From Hypericum androsaemum (taxonomy: Eukaryota > Streptophyta > Magnoliopsida > Malpighiales > Hypericaceae): a DNA stretch of 64,000 nt. The translations under genes and the position numbers were made by a program. Each line of letters begins with the position of its first letter. Within the stretch, counting starts at the first letter, position 1. The stretch is taken from assembly GCA_963995505.1 (NCBI GenBank), contig OZ023190.1, positions 6,032,516-6,096,515 of the forward strand, in the 5' to 3' direction. Positions 32,913 to 45,526 of the stretch are shown here, piece after piece. The notes beneath the pieces are model-generated. The model saw only the letters and a list, made by a program, of their open reading frames with translations, had not been told where the DNA came from and ran no database searches.

Positions 32913-34894
32913 TTTAAACGGGACGGTATCGTTTAGCCTTTGGTTACGGTTGAACACAAAGGGTTTTGTTTGTTTGGCTGCTCTTGTTTGGTTTGTATCG
33001 TGGTTAACTGGGTAATGAATCTTTGTTTATGTTTACTTTGTACACTGATTTTTTGTCTTTGCAATAGCGGCAATCCTGCTATCCACTATAGCCTTTTAGG
33101 GGGTTGCCGCTACGCGGCACTATCTGGGATTGACAACCTAGCTTCACAGTTTTGAAACAAAAGTAAAACACCTCAAACCGGTATGCTTGTCATCTGGCTT
33201 TCTTCATCAACTGAAGCAAGCTGACTTCAATATCAGATGATGTCAAATGGAAGATATCTTTTGCGGAGCAGATAATTCGTCAACTTTGACAATGGATCTC
33301 ATTCAAAGAGATCAAAGAAGTCGAGAAAGATAATCGACAGAAAAAGCATAACTATGGAGGGGACCAGGGACTAGCCAAAGAGGGAAACCAATCTGTGAAA
33401 GTAAACTACATACTAAAGACGAACTATTCTAGAGAATTCTTCGAAAATCACACACGAGTCACTAGGTGTTTTATGGTATCGGAGGTTCCAACTCTCAGGG
33501 AGTTAATTACTACCTCACCCACTAGTCAAATTAAGTTAGCATTTTTATAGTAAGAGATCATAAATGTTTTGTGCGTAGGGGAAAAGATTAACTTTTAGAT
33601 AACTCCATCTTCAGTCCCAAGACTCAGTTCACTAAACTCACAAATCGGATTAGTGGTCAACAAACAGTCGTATATAAATATATGCCAAAATTGGAAAAAT
33701 CTAACCAACATCTCAACTTTTAAAGTGACTTCAAATCAGAATAGGTAGATCCATAAAACACTATAGCTGGAAACAAAGAACAAAAAAATGGGAAGAATCG
33801 CTACTGCAACATAATAACCAAAATTGAGCAATCAGCCGAGCAGTTAATTTTAAAGTGTAGGATTTGAATCATGATACTTATAGTGCTGTCCATTTTAGTC
33901 TACGACACAAATTAGTGAGATTCACAACGGTTGCAATGCCGCATAGACACACTAGCAATAAAAGCATTTCAAAGATGCAAACCCCAAAGTTAGTGCTGAG
34001 CATATACTTAAATGACAAAGATTATCCTCATAAGTGCAATCCTACGGCAATCACAAAGGTAGCTTCTTCCATCTTCAATCACCAGAATGGTTCACTCTCC
34101 AAAAATTGCAGGCATAATAAACCAACAACTAGATTTCCTATCAAGTCAACATGGATACCCAGTTGCTTTAGATACCAATTCAGTTCATCCCTCATTTATG
34201 AACTGGAGTCATCCCAACAAAACTTCTTTGATAATTTAAAAAAGAGAAGTGATCAACTTGTTTCATTCCCAAAATCACAAACTAATTTCCAGCCAATCCA
34301 TCAGTGGTGATGCATAGAATGTATGACGAAATAAGTACACAACATCTCTCCATATCATATCCCGAGCCACTGAATCTCAAAGCAGTACAGTAGAAGCCAA
34401 TGTTCGTACTCCATCCCCTTCCGGCACCTCGATCTAATGAATCGGGAGTCCGCTTTGAAATCGTCCGCCCCGCAACCACCCCCGAGATTATGCTCCAGAT
34501 GAGGAAGACGAAGAGGAAAAAAAAGGAAGAGTATGTGTTTCCACACAAGCAAGTGAAACCTCTAAAGCAACCAATAAAAGATATCCAAGTTATACCCAGA
34601 AAAAGCGGAAGCAAAAGCCAAGATACCCTCAAATCTCGATTCACGAAAGTTTCAATCTTTCTTCACCATTGAACCTCCGAAACACAAATTAAGCTCACCC
34701 CAATACACACAAATTCCATACGAATCATCCACTAAGACAACAGAAATCAAGGTGTTCACGGATCTAAAGCAACAATTACGAAAAACCCACAAAACCAACC
34801 AACTCAATAATAAAAACCCAGTAAAGATCAGCACAATTATAGTTCAAAAACACAAAAAAAAAACTGGTCACGAGTTGACGAAAAGAGAGGAGGA

Positions 34895-35030
34895 GTTTAC
34901 CCGGTAGAGGAAGCTTTTCTCTCTCTAGAGCGGAAGAGGTTTTTTTGAATCTGGGAAGACGCGGAATAGCGATTAAAGAGCGGGAGTGGACTCAATTGAG
35001 AAGGGAATCTGCTGGACGAGAGTGAACCTA
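34895..35030 (-). promoter_or_regulatory. Probable 5' leader and promoter edge of the J-protein gene
   Basis: The minus strand here is pyrimidine-rich (CTCTTCCGCTCTAGAGAGAG) and ends at ACCGG|GTAAAC, a good donor. The duplicated upstream segment starts at 35031. Assignment as a leader exon is inference from composition and position. Confidence 0.35.
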
Positions 35031-36681
35031 AAAATATGATGGTCCGCCATTAATGACCTGTCTTATGAAGCAGGGTGGTATAAACAGAAAGGCAATAAAG
35101 CTTGGATTTGGTTTCTTTTTAAGTTTTTATGCCTTGATTAACCCCAAAAAAAATCCCATTTTTACATACTCACTTAACCATGGTTAAATTTTTAACTTTT
35201 TAAGTGGGTTTTCTTTTTCCATTGCCATTAACCAAGGTTAGCTCTACTTGGGTAGAAGATGTATGGGATGAATAAGGATCCACGCATACCCTAATTTTTC
35301 GAGTTGAATTTATATTCTATTTTTGGTTTAAACTCGCACATTTATCCTCGGTGTATGTAGGGTCTGTAGGGTTAAACGTTTTATTTTTTGATAATTCTTA
35401 TACATAATTTTTTAATAAAAAATAAGACATTTTATGCATCAATATTAATAATATATTTAACATCAAATTTTGTAATTTAATTTGAAAATTTAACAAAATA
35501 AAAAAATGAGGTTCTAGTGTGTCATCCTTCAAGAAGTCTTATGAGGTAGTTTTGTACAAGCAGAATTATGTGTATCAAATATATTTGGTATATCAATAAT
35601 CAACATTATTTGTACTCAAATTTCATAGTCAATATATATTATGGATTATAGTCTAACTATGGTCAAATTAAGCTAAAATAAGGTAAAACGGTAGGAGTAC
35701 ATATACCTAGATCCTATTTGAGTTGACTCATACACATTAACATACTATAAATCCACGAGATACACCTAAGATATGAGATACTATAATTTTGATGATTTTT
35801 ATTAGGGTAAATTATTCTCTAGTCAGGGTATTTGGTCATCCTCCTTCTCTGGTCCTGCATTTTCAGAAATTATTTCACCATCCTCCTACTTTGGTTTTAG
35901 AAACTCTCGAGTCCCTAGCTGACGTCATCACCCATTTTTTTATTGGAAATGACCAAAATACCCTAAAAAAAAAGAAAAAAACTTATCATCTTCAAGGATA
36001 TTTTGGTCATTTCTCTTGACAAAAAATCAAAAAAATGGGTAGGACCCGAGAGTTTCTAAAACCAAAGTCGAGGGACGGTAAAATTATTTTTGAAAATGCA
36101 GGGACCCGAGAGGGAGGATGACCAAACACCTGGGACTAGAAGATAATTTACCCTTTTTATTATTGTGAGAGATGGAAATGGCAGAAAGATCTGAAAAGAC
36201 TCGGACGAAAATCTAGATTTTGCCAAATCTAAAAAGGGTTTTTTTCTTTTTTAGGTAAAAAAAAATTTAACAAAATTAGTAAATTACAACTTACAATATT
36301 TCTCAAAATGGAAAACTTTTTTTCTAAAAACATAAAAAAGGAAGGCGGCCGATTAGCATCCCACTCTGCTGCCGTCAAGCCACGCGATGACAGTGATTAT
36401 TCTTTTGATTTATACCACTTGATATCTAGTCTACTGGACTGCCTAATTTAAATTCGAACTGGGCAAGATTTTTAAAAGTTGGTAAAGCTCTCTTAATAAG
36501 TATTTAATACTGTTATGTTCCAAATGACTCGAACTCGAAATCTGTTTAAACTAGAATAACTCCGCATCGGTTAGTCTAAGTACTTGTTGGTAATGGACAT
36601 GTTTTTTATGGACAATGAAGGGTTACTTATGGTAAATTGAACAAATTAAATGTAACCAATGAATGAGATGAAAAAGAATTT
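35031..36681. repeat. Upstream tandem duplication, unit A
   Basis: It is similar in the same orientation to 36682-38615 at an offset of 1651 bp. Landmarks are CGCCATTAATGACCTGTCTT, ATAAACAGAAAGGCAATAAA, CTCACTTAACCATGGTTAAA and GATTAGCATCCCACTCTG. It begins directly upstream of the J-protein leader and carries a private MITE (35805-36153). Confidence 0.85.
35805..36153. mobile_element. Mutator-like MITE with perfect 9-bp TSD
   Basis: The ends are GGGTAAATTATTCTC and the inverse of AGATAATTTACCC. The flanks are TTTTTATTA on both sides (35796-35804 and 36154-36162). The arms pair over about 140 bp (CCTGCATTTTCA with TGAAAATGCAGG, and a TTTAGAAACTCTCG inverse). Unit B shows the unoccupied site. 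Confidence 0.9.
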
Positions 36682-38615
36682 TCAAAATGATGGTACGCCA
36701 TTAATGACCTGTCTTATGATGTAGGGAGATATAAACAGAAAGGCAATAAAGCTTTTTTATGCCTTGATTAACCCAAAAAAATCCATTTTTACAGACTCAC
36801 TTAACCATGGTTAAAATTTTAATTTTTGAAGTGGAGTTTTCATTGCCATTTGACTAAGGTTAGTTGTACTTGGATAGAAGATGTATCTAGGGTGGCGATG
36901 AGTAAAGACCTAAGTATACCCTAATTTTTTGAGTTGGATTTATATCCTATGTTCGATTTAAAAAAAATCATTTATAAGACTTGTACAATTATCCTTATCT
37001 AGGGTCTTTAGGGTTAAACATTTTACCTTCTGATAATTCTTACACAGTTTTCTAAAAAATAAGACAGTTTATGCATTAATATTAATAATATATTTAAGTT
37101 ACATTAAATATTTTAATTTAAGTTAACAATTTAACAAAATAAAATAATTAAATTTCAAGTGTGTCATCCTTCCAGAAGTCTTATGAGCTAATTTTGTAAC
37201 AACATAATTATGGGAAAGTTACTTATCAAATATTTGGTATATCAATAATCAACATTCTTTGTACTAGAATTTTATAGTCAAAATATATTATAGAAAATAA
37301 TCTAACTATGGTCAAATTAAGTTATGGTCCAAAATAAGGTAAAATTGTAAGAGTATAATATTAATTCATAAACCGTACCTATACCTAGATCCTATCCTAG
37401 TACACAGTCAAAATCAACATACTATAAATCCACGAGATACACGTAGGATCAGAGTTACTTCTGTTGTATTGAAAATATCCCTAATTTGATTTTTTTTAAT
37501 TATGGTGAGAGATGAAAATGATAGAAAGATCTGATAAAACTCGGACGAAAACTCAACTTTGCGGATCTAGATTTTACCAAATCAGAAGACCCTTTTTTTG
37601 CTTTATTTTTTGGTTAAAAAATTAACAAAATTACAACTTACAATATTTCTCAAAATGATAATTTTTTACTAAAAACATAAAAAATTAAGGGTTAAAGACA
37701 CTTTAGTACCCTGTGTTATTAGTATTAGACACTTTGCACCCTGTGATTTAGAAACTCCCAATTAACTACCACGTGTTTGTCTCCGGTCACCGTTTTTGGT
37801 GAGTTATAGCCGGAGTTAAATTTCCGGTGATGACATGACAATAATTTTCTACATCAGCTAAAATGAATTTTAATTGTTTTTAACTCCATTCTATTCCCGA
37901 CCCCAACCACCAGAAATCTTTGTCCCTGTCGCCCCCTCCCTCTCCGGCAACCTTAGACACTCCTCGTCGACCGTCCAATCTTTGACCAGAACTAAGCTCA
38001 TTCCCTAACCAAAATCATCTCCCTCATTCGCTCCAAGTTCTTCCCTAAAACAACAACTCATAGACTGCCCCTCCTTAGTCCTCCTCCTCAGCAGCGATTG
38101 GGACTTTAAAAAATGGATTTAATAAAAATCAAAACATTTTCCTTATCAAAAAATATAAATCATATAAACTAAAAAATAGAAAGCGGGAGAGATGAGGGGG
38201 GCGAAGAAGATGAATATGGAGACTATTATTTCTTTTTTTTTAAATTATTTGTATTGTAATCCACATCAGCTGCCACATCATCTCCGGCCTTCCAAATTTC
38301 ATGTCCGGCAATGCCTTTTCTTAAAGTGGTGGGCGGAGACAAACACAAGGTATGTAATTGGGAGTTTTTAAATCATAGGGTCCTAAGTGTCTATTACAAA
38401 TAACACATGGTACTAAAATGTCTTTAACCCAAAATTAAAGAAGACGGCCCATTAGCATCCCACTCTGTTGGTGCCACGCAGTGGTAGTGACCCACTATGT
38501 TAGGCCGTCACATGGAGGTGCTTGACATGTTATTTTTTTGGGTTATACCACTTGGTCTACGGTCTACTAGACTGATTAATACAAATTTAAACTGGACATG
38601 ACTATTAAAATGAGA
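36682..38615. repeat. Upstream tandem duplication, unit B
   Basis: This is the second copy of 35031-36681. It lacks the MITE of unit A and instead contains a 742-bp inverted-repeat element (37689-38430) that is absent from unit A. Confidence 0.85.
37689..38430. mobile_element. Inverted-repeat transposon with 8-bp TSD
   Basis: The left end GGGTTAAAGACACTTTAGTA and the inverse right end GGGTTAAAGACATTTTAGTA match and continue for about 110 bp (GTGTTATT, AGACACTT, AACTCCCAATTA, TGTTTGTCTCCG). AAAATTAA flanks both sides (37681-37688 and 38431-38438). The interior contains a GC-richer stretch (37890-38100) that may be captured host DNA but has no recognisable protein. Confidence 0.85.
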
Positions 38616-38964
38616 TTTGGATTGAGTGTGACTATATAAAAGTCATCCCGATAGAATAATACGTGATCATAATTTCTATCAGTAGTCCCCCACAAAATAC
38701 GAATTCAGTAGGGACTAGGCTAATCCCCACTGATGAGGATGGAAGGAGATTGAATGACATTAGGGGTAATGTTGGTATACCACTATTATAAAAAAAAGCT
38801 ACAAATTAGGGAATATGGTTATAGAAATAATTAAAAAGAAAAAAAAATCATCTAATTACCATAAATCACGTAACAACACTATCAGTAACACAAAAAAAGT
38901 CAAAAAATAATATAATTTATGGAAATACAATTATAGAAAATAATACAATATATGGAAATACAAT

Positions 38965-39375
38965 TATGAGAATATTGGTTTCTTTTGACTCTGATATTGG
39001 TGTCCTTCTACTCTGATATTTATTTTCTTCTTCTATGATATTGATTTTCTTCTACTCTCATATTAGTTTCATTCTTCTCAGATATTGGTTTCATTCTTCT
39101 ATGATATTGGTTTTCTTTGACTCTGATATTGGTGTCCTTCTACTCTAATATTGGTGTTCTTCTACTCTGCTATTGGTTTTCTTCTTCTATGATATTGGTA
39201 TTCATGTACTTGGATATTGGTATCCTTCTTCTCGAATATCGATTTCCTTCTTCTATGATATTGATTTTCTTCTACTATGATATTGGTATCCTTCTACTCT
39301 GATATTAGTTTTCTTCTTCTCTGATATTGGTATCCATGTACTCGGATATTGGTATCCTTCTTCTCGGATATTGAG
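38965..39375 (+). repeat. Minisatellite, GATATTGG-type units
   Basis: About eighteen degenerate units of 20-24 bp, such as GATATTGGTTTTCTT and GATATTGGTATCCTTCTACT, run without interruption. The reading frame across it (39117-39302) is a by-product of the repeat. Confidence 0.85.
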
Positions 39376-40814
39376 CTTTGTTATACTGCAGAACATCCTT
39401 TTACAAATGAAGAACCTGGGCATTCAAACTATCGACGATAACTAACAAAGAAGAAAATATCAATAAAAAATAAGTTACAAAATTTCAAAGCTAGGAATTG
39501 ACGGATTGAGGAAAAAGAATTGTGTGGGGGCAACGTACCGCCCTAGCCCTGGTCCTTGACGGAAGAAACGACGTCGTCAACCACTCGCATCCCAGAAAAA
39601 AAAAAGAACCCAAAGTAGAATTGGAAATTTAGTGGATGTTTATGGAGGTAGATCATAAGTTGGTGAATTCTTTTAGGTTTTTAGGTTGGCGGTGATGAAG
39701 AGAGAGAGGGAGGTATTTTTAGATTTTTTAGAGCCAAAATAGAAAACCTAAATCAAGGAATTTTTTTAACGTGAGATTTTTTTGAGATCTTTAGTTTGAA
39801 TCTTTATGGGTAAAAATATTATTGTACCCTCGAATGATAATGATCGTCAGATCTGAAAATGAGTTTTAAAAATCAAATCCTATGGCCCAAATTTAGTCCA
39901 TACCATGGAGATTACTTTTATGTAGTCCACACTCAATTCAAATTTTATTCTATCAATCATCCTCTATTTCAAAAAAATTCCCCGATATATTTTTCAAATA
40001 TAACAATTAGAGATATAACAATTCTAATCCTCCGCGAAAAGTAAAAAATTCTGAATACTTTGACCAATTCGAGGTAAAAAATGGGGTTGCTTTCTCAGAG
40101 AAATTGGGATAAAGTTGAGCCAAAGAATCCCGATTTAAGTGATAAATATTTTTACATATTTTATAAATTTTAAAAATATTGTAATATAACATTTTGTGAT
40201 AAATTTGCTTGTTTATTAATTTTTTCATTAATTATCATCTTCTGAATCGTCTTCAATTGATCATTGTAATTATCGTCTTGTTGTAATAATGATCGAATCT
40301 AATATTTTTGATGATTTGAATATACAAAAAAATTAATTTATCAATATTTTTTAAACTTGAATATCCACAAAATAATTTGTGTACATATATTTAATGACCA
40401 ACCACGTGTCAAATTCAACACGCCTCATCTCACTTCCATGGCAAGACATTGTCAATAAAACTTTTCCACAATTAAAACTATTTCATTAGCTTGAAGATAA
40501 AAACATGAGAAAACTATACGCCATAAAAACCACAACAATTATGTTTTTTTTTTGTTTATACCACAATAATTAAGTCATCACTCACAAGACAATAAAAAAA
40601 GTGGAACAACTTAACCACCAAGTTCTATAAATGCTTCCGACCAAAAAAAAAGGTTCTATAAATGCTAGTGTAATGGAACCTCCAATGTGCATCCCAAAGT
40701 TAGAGTCCCCGACAGAGACCGGATTGAGTGGGGACTAAAGAAAATTTGTCCATAGGTGGGGACAACATTTTGGGCCGTCGGATTTGATTATCTTTAAATC
40801 TGATGGTTAATAAC
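39376..40814. other. Gene-free region between two minisatellites
   Basis: No supported gene. The stretch is AT-rich apart from 39520-39600. The GTCCCCAC-type sequences at 38683-38720, 40695-40770 and 40965-41020 suggest that 38.7-41.0 kb belongs to one decayed repetitive element. Confidence 0.4.
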
Positions 40815-40965
40815 CTATCAGGTGATATTGGTTTGTATATGAAGTGATATTGGTTTGCATATGAAGTGATATTGGTTTACAAGATACTGGTTTACATATG
40901 AAGTGATATTGGTTTGTATGTGAAGTGATATTGGTTTGCATGTGTAGTGATATTGGTTTGAGTTA
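40815..40965 (+). repeat. Minisatellite sharing the GATATTGGTTT core
   Basis: Seven units of about 22 bp alternate GTGATATTGGTTTGCA and TATGAA-type spacers. The core is the same as in the array at 38965-39375, but with a different spacer. Confidence 0.85.
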
Positions 40966-40999
40966 GTCCCCATATTTGGGGATTAGCCCAGTCCCCACC

Positions 41000-41597
41000 A
41001 AATCCGCCCCCTCCCGGACAAGGTCCATTAAGTTCCCATGTGTATTTATATATCCTGCCTTTATGGAACTTCTTGATGCACGTGTATAATTTCTCCCACC
41101 TTCATAGAATTTCGAAATGTTATTAGGTAAACTTAATGCAACCAACAATCTTAACCATTAACTTAACATCCATTGTCGTTCTAGAGACTAAGTTTAGCCC
41201 ATCTTTCATGCATCTTTGACCATCAACTGGACTTCCCTGGCATAACATGGAACGCGGCAACTGTAGTCGATTTAGTAAGTGTCGAAATGGAGTCCAAAGG
41301 CTCATCTTCTTTAGAAGTGTCATTCCACCTGCCTATAGCACCAGCTTTAATACTCGGTAGACTGGGAAGCCAAGTCGGCTTACGGCAACGATACCCCATT
41401 CAGGTCATCCGAGGCTGCGCAGCCAGGCCAGATGAAGCAGAGGCGCTGGCACTCATGTCATCGAGAAGTGAACCGAAGAAGGGAAAGAAACGAATTGATC
41501 AATCGGAATCTTCAGATGCACAACAGGCCTGGACTATCATGCGTGCAGCGATTTCTACCAAAATCATCAATCTTTCTTCTATATATGCAACAACCTC
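41000..41597 (-). other. 3' flank / 3' UTR of the PP2C gene
   Basis: The sequence directly downstream of the PP2C stop has no recognisable gene. Overlapping frames on both strands (41123-41734) are unmatched and most likely UTR. Confidence 0.45.
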
Positions 41598-44500
41598 CTA
41601 GTCTCGCTCTTGCATTGATGAACTGTCTTGCTCTCGAGTGGATGGATTTTCTTGCTCTCGAGCAACTGGATGTGCCGTATCATGGTGAAATCTCACCACA
41701 ATGCAAGTTATGTTATCAGTGCTGCTTCGCGTGAAAGCCGCATCTGTCAATTTCCGAGCTGCGACTTCGGGTTCCTCTGTTAGAACAAGAGAAACAGCAT
41801 CCTGAAGACAATATATGCACAAATGTAAGCGAACACAAGGAGGTTAAGCGAAGAGTAAGTGTAAACTTCGTGCAAATTACAGTCAACAAAATGCTGTGAC
41901 CCCAAGTCCAGCAATTTCATGAAAGCAACAGAGTAACATCAGGATGTCAAACAGTCAACAGACCGAACAACAACCCAAAGCATCAATCAACCATATGAGA
42001 AGGATTTCAGAAATTGCAAAAGAACGCCTCCAGAATCTTTACCTCATTGGGCACAACATCCCACAAACCATCACTTGCCAGAACAAGCAGTTCGAATTCT
42101 TTGTCTATCTCTTGATCCTGAATTGGAAAATGTACTAATAAACCTCCAGAAAAAAAGGTAGCATAACAGTAACAAATAAAGCATTCACAACAGGTCACAA
42201 TTGTTTTGAATAGTGCAACACAGTTATTCCGAACCGTACAGCTCAATGGACGGAACCGTAGGAAGTTTCCTATTGCAAGAATCAAATTGTAAGCACATGA
42301 AGATTTTTATACTCGTCTGCCATACCTTTGAATGCCCTTTTTCCTCTTGAATCAGATAAGGGAAAAACTTATGGTAAACTCCGGGTATCTAGACCATTGC
42401 TACACAAGGCCACCATTCACATGATGCTCTCGTCGTCCCCATCCCTAAATGCCAACATTATGAGGCTCGCTTACATATCAGTGGAGGGCTAATTAAAGAA
42501 CCCAGCTGACATCATGTATATCCTTACTTTTGGATCCCAATAAAAGGACTCCCCTCCAGACCATAAAGATCCTATTGTGAACGGATTACCCTATGCAGGC
42601 TTAGCCTAGGCAATCATACCAATAAAGGAAGAGAATGGTAGATTGTTCAAGTTGTTCAGCCATGTCACAATGAGTTGTACCTGAATCTCAGGTTCTGCAA
42701 CGACAAATTGCTTCAGCATACGATTACCAAAAGCACGAGACATAGCTAATACACCTCCTACTCTCCAAGTGCCTGAAACAAGATGAAAGAAGCATTAAGT
42801 TACAATTATAGTTATCAAACTAGAATTGGGTATGAAAACACTAAGGCCCATCGATTGTCTGTGCCTCCACCTCCAAGCAGCATGAAACTGCAATTGACGT
42901 TATCAAACTAGAAGCGGGCATGGAAACACCAAGGCCCATCTATTGTCCATGCTCCGTACTTGATAATTATCACTGAACACAGCAGCATAGTTTAACAGGA
43001 TAACAAACCTATTTACCTGCCCACATCACTACACCACCTGCACTCTCAATTCTCTTTCTCTCATCAGTTCTATTAGGTTTATGATCTTCAGACAGGGGGA
43101 TTGCTGCAAAAGCACAAAAAAAAAAACCAAACTTGTCAATGACTTGGAGTTTGATCATCATTATCCCCAACCATTACTAAAGATAGGTAACAAGTAAAAG
43201 CAGAAAGTCATAATTAAGCACCAGAAACATAAAAAAGGAGCAGCTAATCCTATCCAATGCAGAAGTTAAGCACGATAAACAGAATCTAGATGCATCTATT
43301 TGGTTCAACTGCTTTGTTTTTTCTTCTGGTCACGTGAACACATCGGAGTATACCAGAACTCCGGCAACTGGACACCAAGGTTATGAAAAGTTAGCCCAAA
43401 AGACATGATCAAATTCTGGCTAATTTAACATGCCATGTTATATCTACTAGCTACTGAAGTAAGTCCAACCTAAGATAGGGCAAGATGGCATTATAATTTG
43501 AGAGGTTAGGTCTACCTTTTCCAGCTTTTGATATCACCGTCCGTGAATCTCCAACATTTGCAACATAAAGATGGTTACCAAGTAAAATAGCAGTAGAAGC
43601 AGTGGAACCATCATCACGATAACTATCCTTTTCAGAATCCAGAAATTCCTTGTCAGTCTGTTTATATGTTTCACCTGTGTAAGAAAAAAACTACAGTTAC
43701 GCATTGGCCATATAAATGTGATAAAAATCGTTATAAATAATGATACCGACAACCATTAGATCTAAGCTAGTTATCAAGAACAAGAAAAGAGATCCAACAT
43801 CACAATAAAAATTGGCAAATTTCACAGCCAAGTAGCAAAACTTCTAATTTAATAAGACTTGGCAAGAAGCATGTCATATCACTGAAACCTACTAATAGCC
43901 ATTTTGGTGTCCGCTACAAATCGTGGATGCTTCATCAAATTTTCGAAAAGATGCTCCTTCAAATACTCAGCTGCCCGAGAACCACCATGACCTGAAAGGA
44001 TAAGTTGGTAAAAGTGACTGCGAAAAACAGATACAAGGTGGAAAAAAGTCAAAGAAAAATCGCCTATCTCATAGAGTAAGCCAAAAGGGTATCTAACAGA
44101 AGTTTTAATTTTATTCATGAATGAAAAAATATCGAGGTAGATTAGCATTGTTTCTCTTCCTAGAATTTGTATTATACACTTAATAATTATCTTAAACAGA
44201 GCCACAGCTACAAATACACTAACTTAATGACTATAAAACTGGACACACGTTATAGAACTGACCAAGTTCCAGATAGAAAGTTGCAGTGGACCAAGTTTGA
44301 TAGATTTCATCGAAGAACTATACAGCAACAAACACATACCATCAAAGATTCCAAACATGGAGACATTGTGCCCGCCGATCTCGGCATTCTTTATATCATA
44401 GAAATCCTCCATGGTAGCCCTTTTCCCTCTGAAACTTGAATAACTGCAGCTCAGTTTTCTGTCTTGACTGTCAGAAGAATGGAAACAGAAGAGTTATGTT

Positions 44501-45526
44501 AACTGGATGAGTCAATGGCAGAGGAAGCCACTAAATCTTGCTCAGCAACCTATTCCTGAATTGCTAATGCAGGAGGATATGATTTACATTTCAGGACATA
44601 TTAGCTACAGCACAAATCAACGAACTAAGGAGATGGTGTTTAAATAATTTGACAAGGACGCTACAAATTATCTCTAAGAATAACCCAATCTGACAGAGAA
44701 CAGATAATGCCAGCTTCCAAGGACGAGAGCTATTTATATACTTGCCAAAATTATAGTATCATTTAATATAACACAATATGAAACTGGCCATTGTTGGTGG
44801 CAGTCATCATCCATCCAACAAGGAAATGAACTTCTGATTAAGAAACCTAACAAAAAGAAAATGAACCTTGCCAATAACTACCTGGATAGTCCTGGCTCAT
44901 TATTGCGAGAACGTATTTTGCAAGTTTCCGAGTAGAGAAAAGCAATAAGAAAGTGCTTCAGACGATTCAAACGTGGCCTTTGGTAGGGAAAAGAACTTTC
45001 AAATGTAAAGTGTCAAACAATAGCAGCAATGAGAGAGCAACTGAAGAACACTAAAAGCAATTATGTTTCTTTTTATTAGAACTAAAAGCAATCGAATGTC
45101 AATAGACGCAAATGACAAGAGTCTAGTTGGTTAACAGTCTCGATATTTGATGAACCACATCTTCCAGAGAAGAAAGTAGAAACATTCTTGCGCATAAAAT
45201 TAGCAAACCAATAAGACATAATGTCTTCCATCGTCCAGGTCCAGCAGAAACATGGAAAGCTACAATTACCTTTTCCAACCTCCACTAATATATGTGCCAT
45301 CGTCATCCTTCACTTCCATCAAATCCACGATTTGACCTCTCTTTGCAGCTGCGCTTGAATCAACCATAATCTTCGAATCGCGGGAGAACTCACGATTCCA
45401 GGTGTAACTTAAGAAGAGGCCTGCATACACACCACTCCTTCCAACGTCGCTCAACAGCAACCCCCTTGTTCCGAACACTATCCGGCCTTGCGCAATGACA
45501 CCTCGTATGCATCCGTTGCATACCAT
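41598..45526 (-). CDS. Protein phosphatase 2C (PPM family)
   Basis: Eight exons with GT/AG borders read 45526-45270, 44458-44340, 43991-43893, 43674-43516, 43103-43017, 42772-42681, 42117-42043 and 41801-41598. They join to 363 codons. The start is the first ATG after an in-frame TAG immediately upstream (45529-45527); an internal Met at codon 54 is an alternative. Metal-binding PP2C motifs are complete: ATMEDFYD (Glu103, Asp104), FGIFDGHGG (Asp125, Gly126), [47 protein letters not shown] (Asp287) and [10 protein letters not shown] (Asp325). It is a Mg/Mn-dependent Ser/Thr phosphatase. The sequence around [18 protein letters not shown] and the [13 protein letters not shown] region is closest in memory to the Arabidopsis At1g43900 type, not to the ABA co-receptor clade. 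The last 25 residues are a Glu/Gln/Ser-rich tail. The substrate is unknown. Length is normal and no defect is seen. Confidence 0.93.

Larger units (their letters stand above)
31832..33141. mobile_element. hAT-like element carrying a mini-gene, perfect 8-bp TSD
   Basis: The ends are CTATGTTGTCAATA and the inverse of CTAGGTTGTCAATC. The flanks are CTTCACAG on both sides (31824-31831 and 33142-33149). The subterminal arms are rich in TAGCGGC/GCCGCTA motifs, like other plant hAT elements. The 1.3-kb interior has no transposase. It carries a TATA-ORF-poly(A)-signal cassette and a three-copy tandem repeat. Confidence 0.88.
30395..33575. repeat. Four-copy tandem repeat, ~0.5-kb unit
   Basis: Copies are anchored at GGACCAGG followed by ACTAGCCAAAGAGG near 30404, 30910, 31383 and 33360. 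Each carries in order a TATTCTAGAGAA block, CACACAAGTCCCTAGGTG, GTTAATTACTGCCTCA, TTAGAAGGC, TTTCCGATTCCCC, ACCTCAAACCGGT, AATATCAG and TTCAAAGAGATCAAAGAAGT. Copy 3 has a private ~140-bp insertion (about 31498-31640) and is split by the hAT element at 31832-33141. Confidence 0.88.
29434..34894 (-). other. Probable 5'-leader intron of the J-protein gene
   Basis: No supported gene lies between the J-protein ATG and a CT-rich leader-like block at about 34895-35020. Just before the ATG the minus strand reads TACTGGAGTTAG, a possible acceptor. At the far end ACCGGGTAAACTCC gives a donor. If correct the intron is about 5.5 kb. Its size is largely due to a tandem repeat (30395-33575) and a hAT insertion. 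The splice sites are inferred. Confidence 0.4.

Noticed and set aside
33864..34310. 148-codon plus-strand frame in the J-protein leader region
   Set aside because: Composition is Asn/Ser/Lys-rich as expected from AT-rich non-coding DNA, with no motif and no promoter; it overlaps other frames on the opposite strand.
34282..34644. 120-codon minus-strand frame with hydrophobic segments
   Set aside because: It looks like a membrane protein, but has no family signature, lies in the probable leader intron and is shadowed by frames in two other phases.
38965..39375. Direct-repeat array considered as CRISPR
   Set aside because: Units are short, degenerate and contiguous without unique spacers, and the genome is a plant's.
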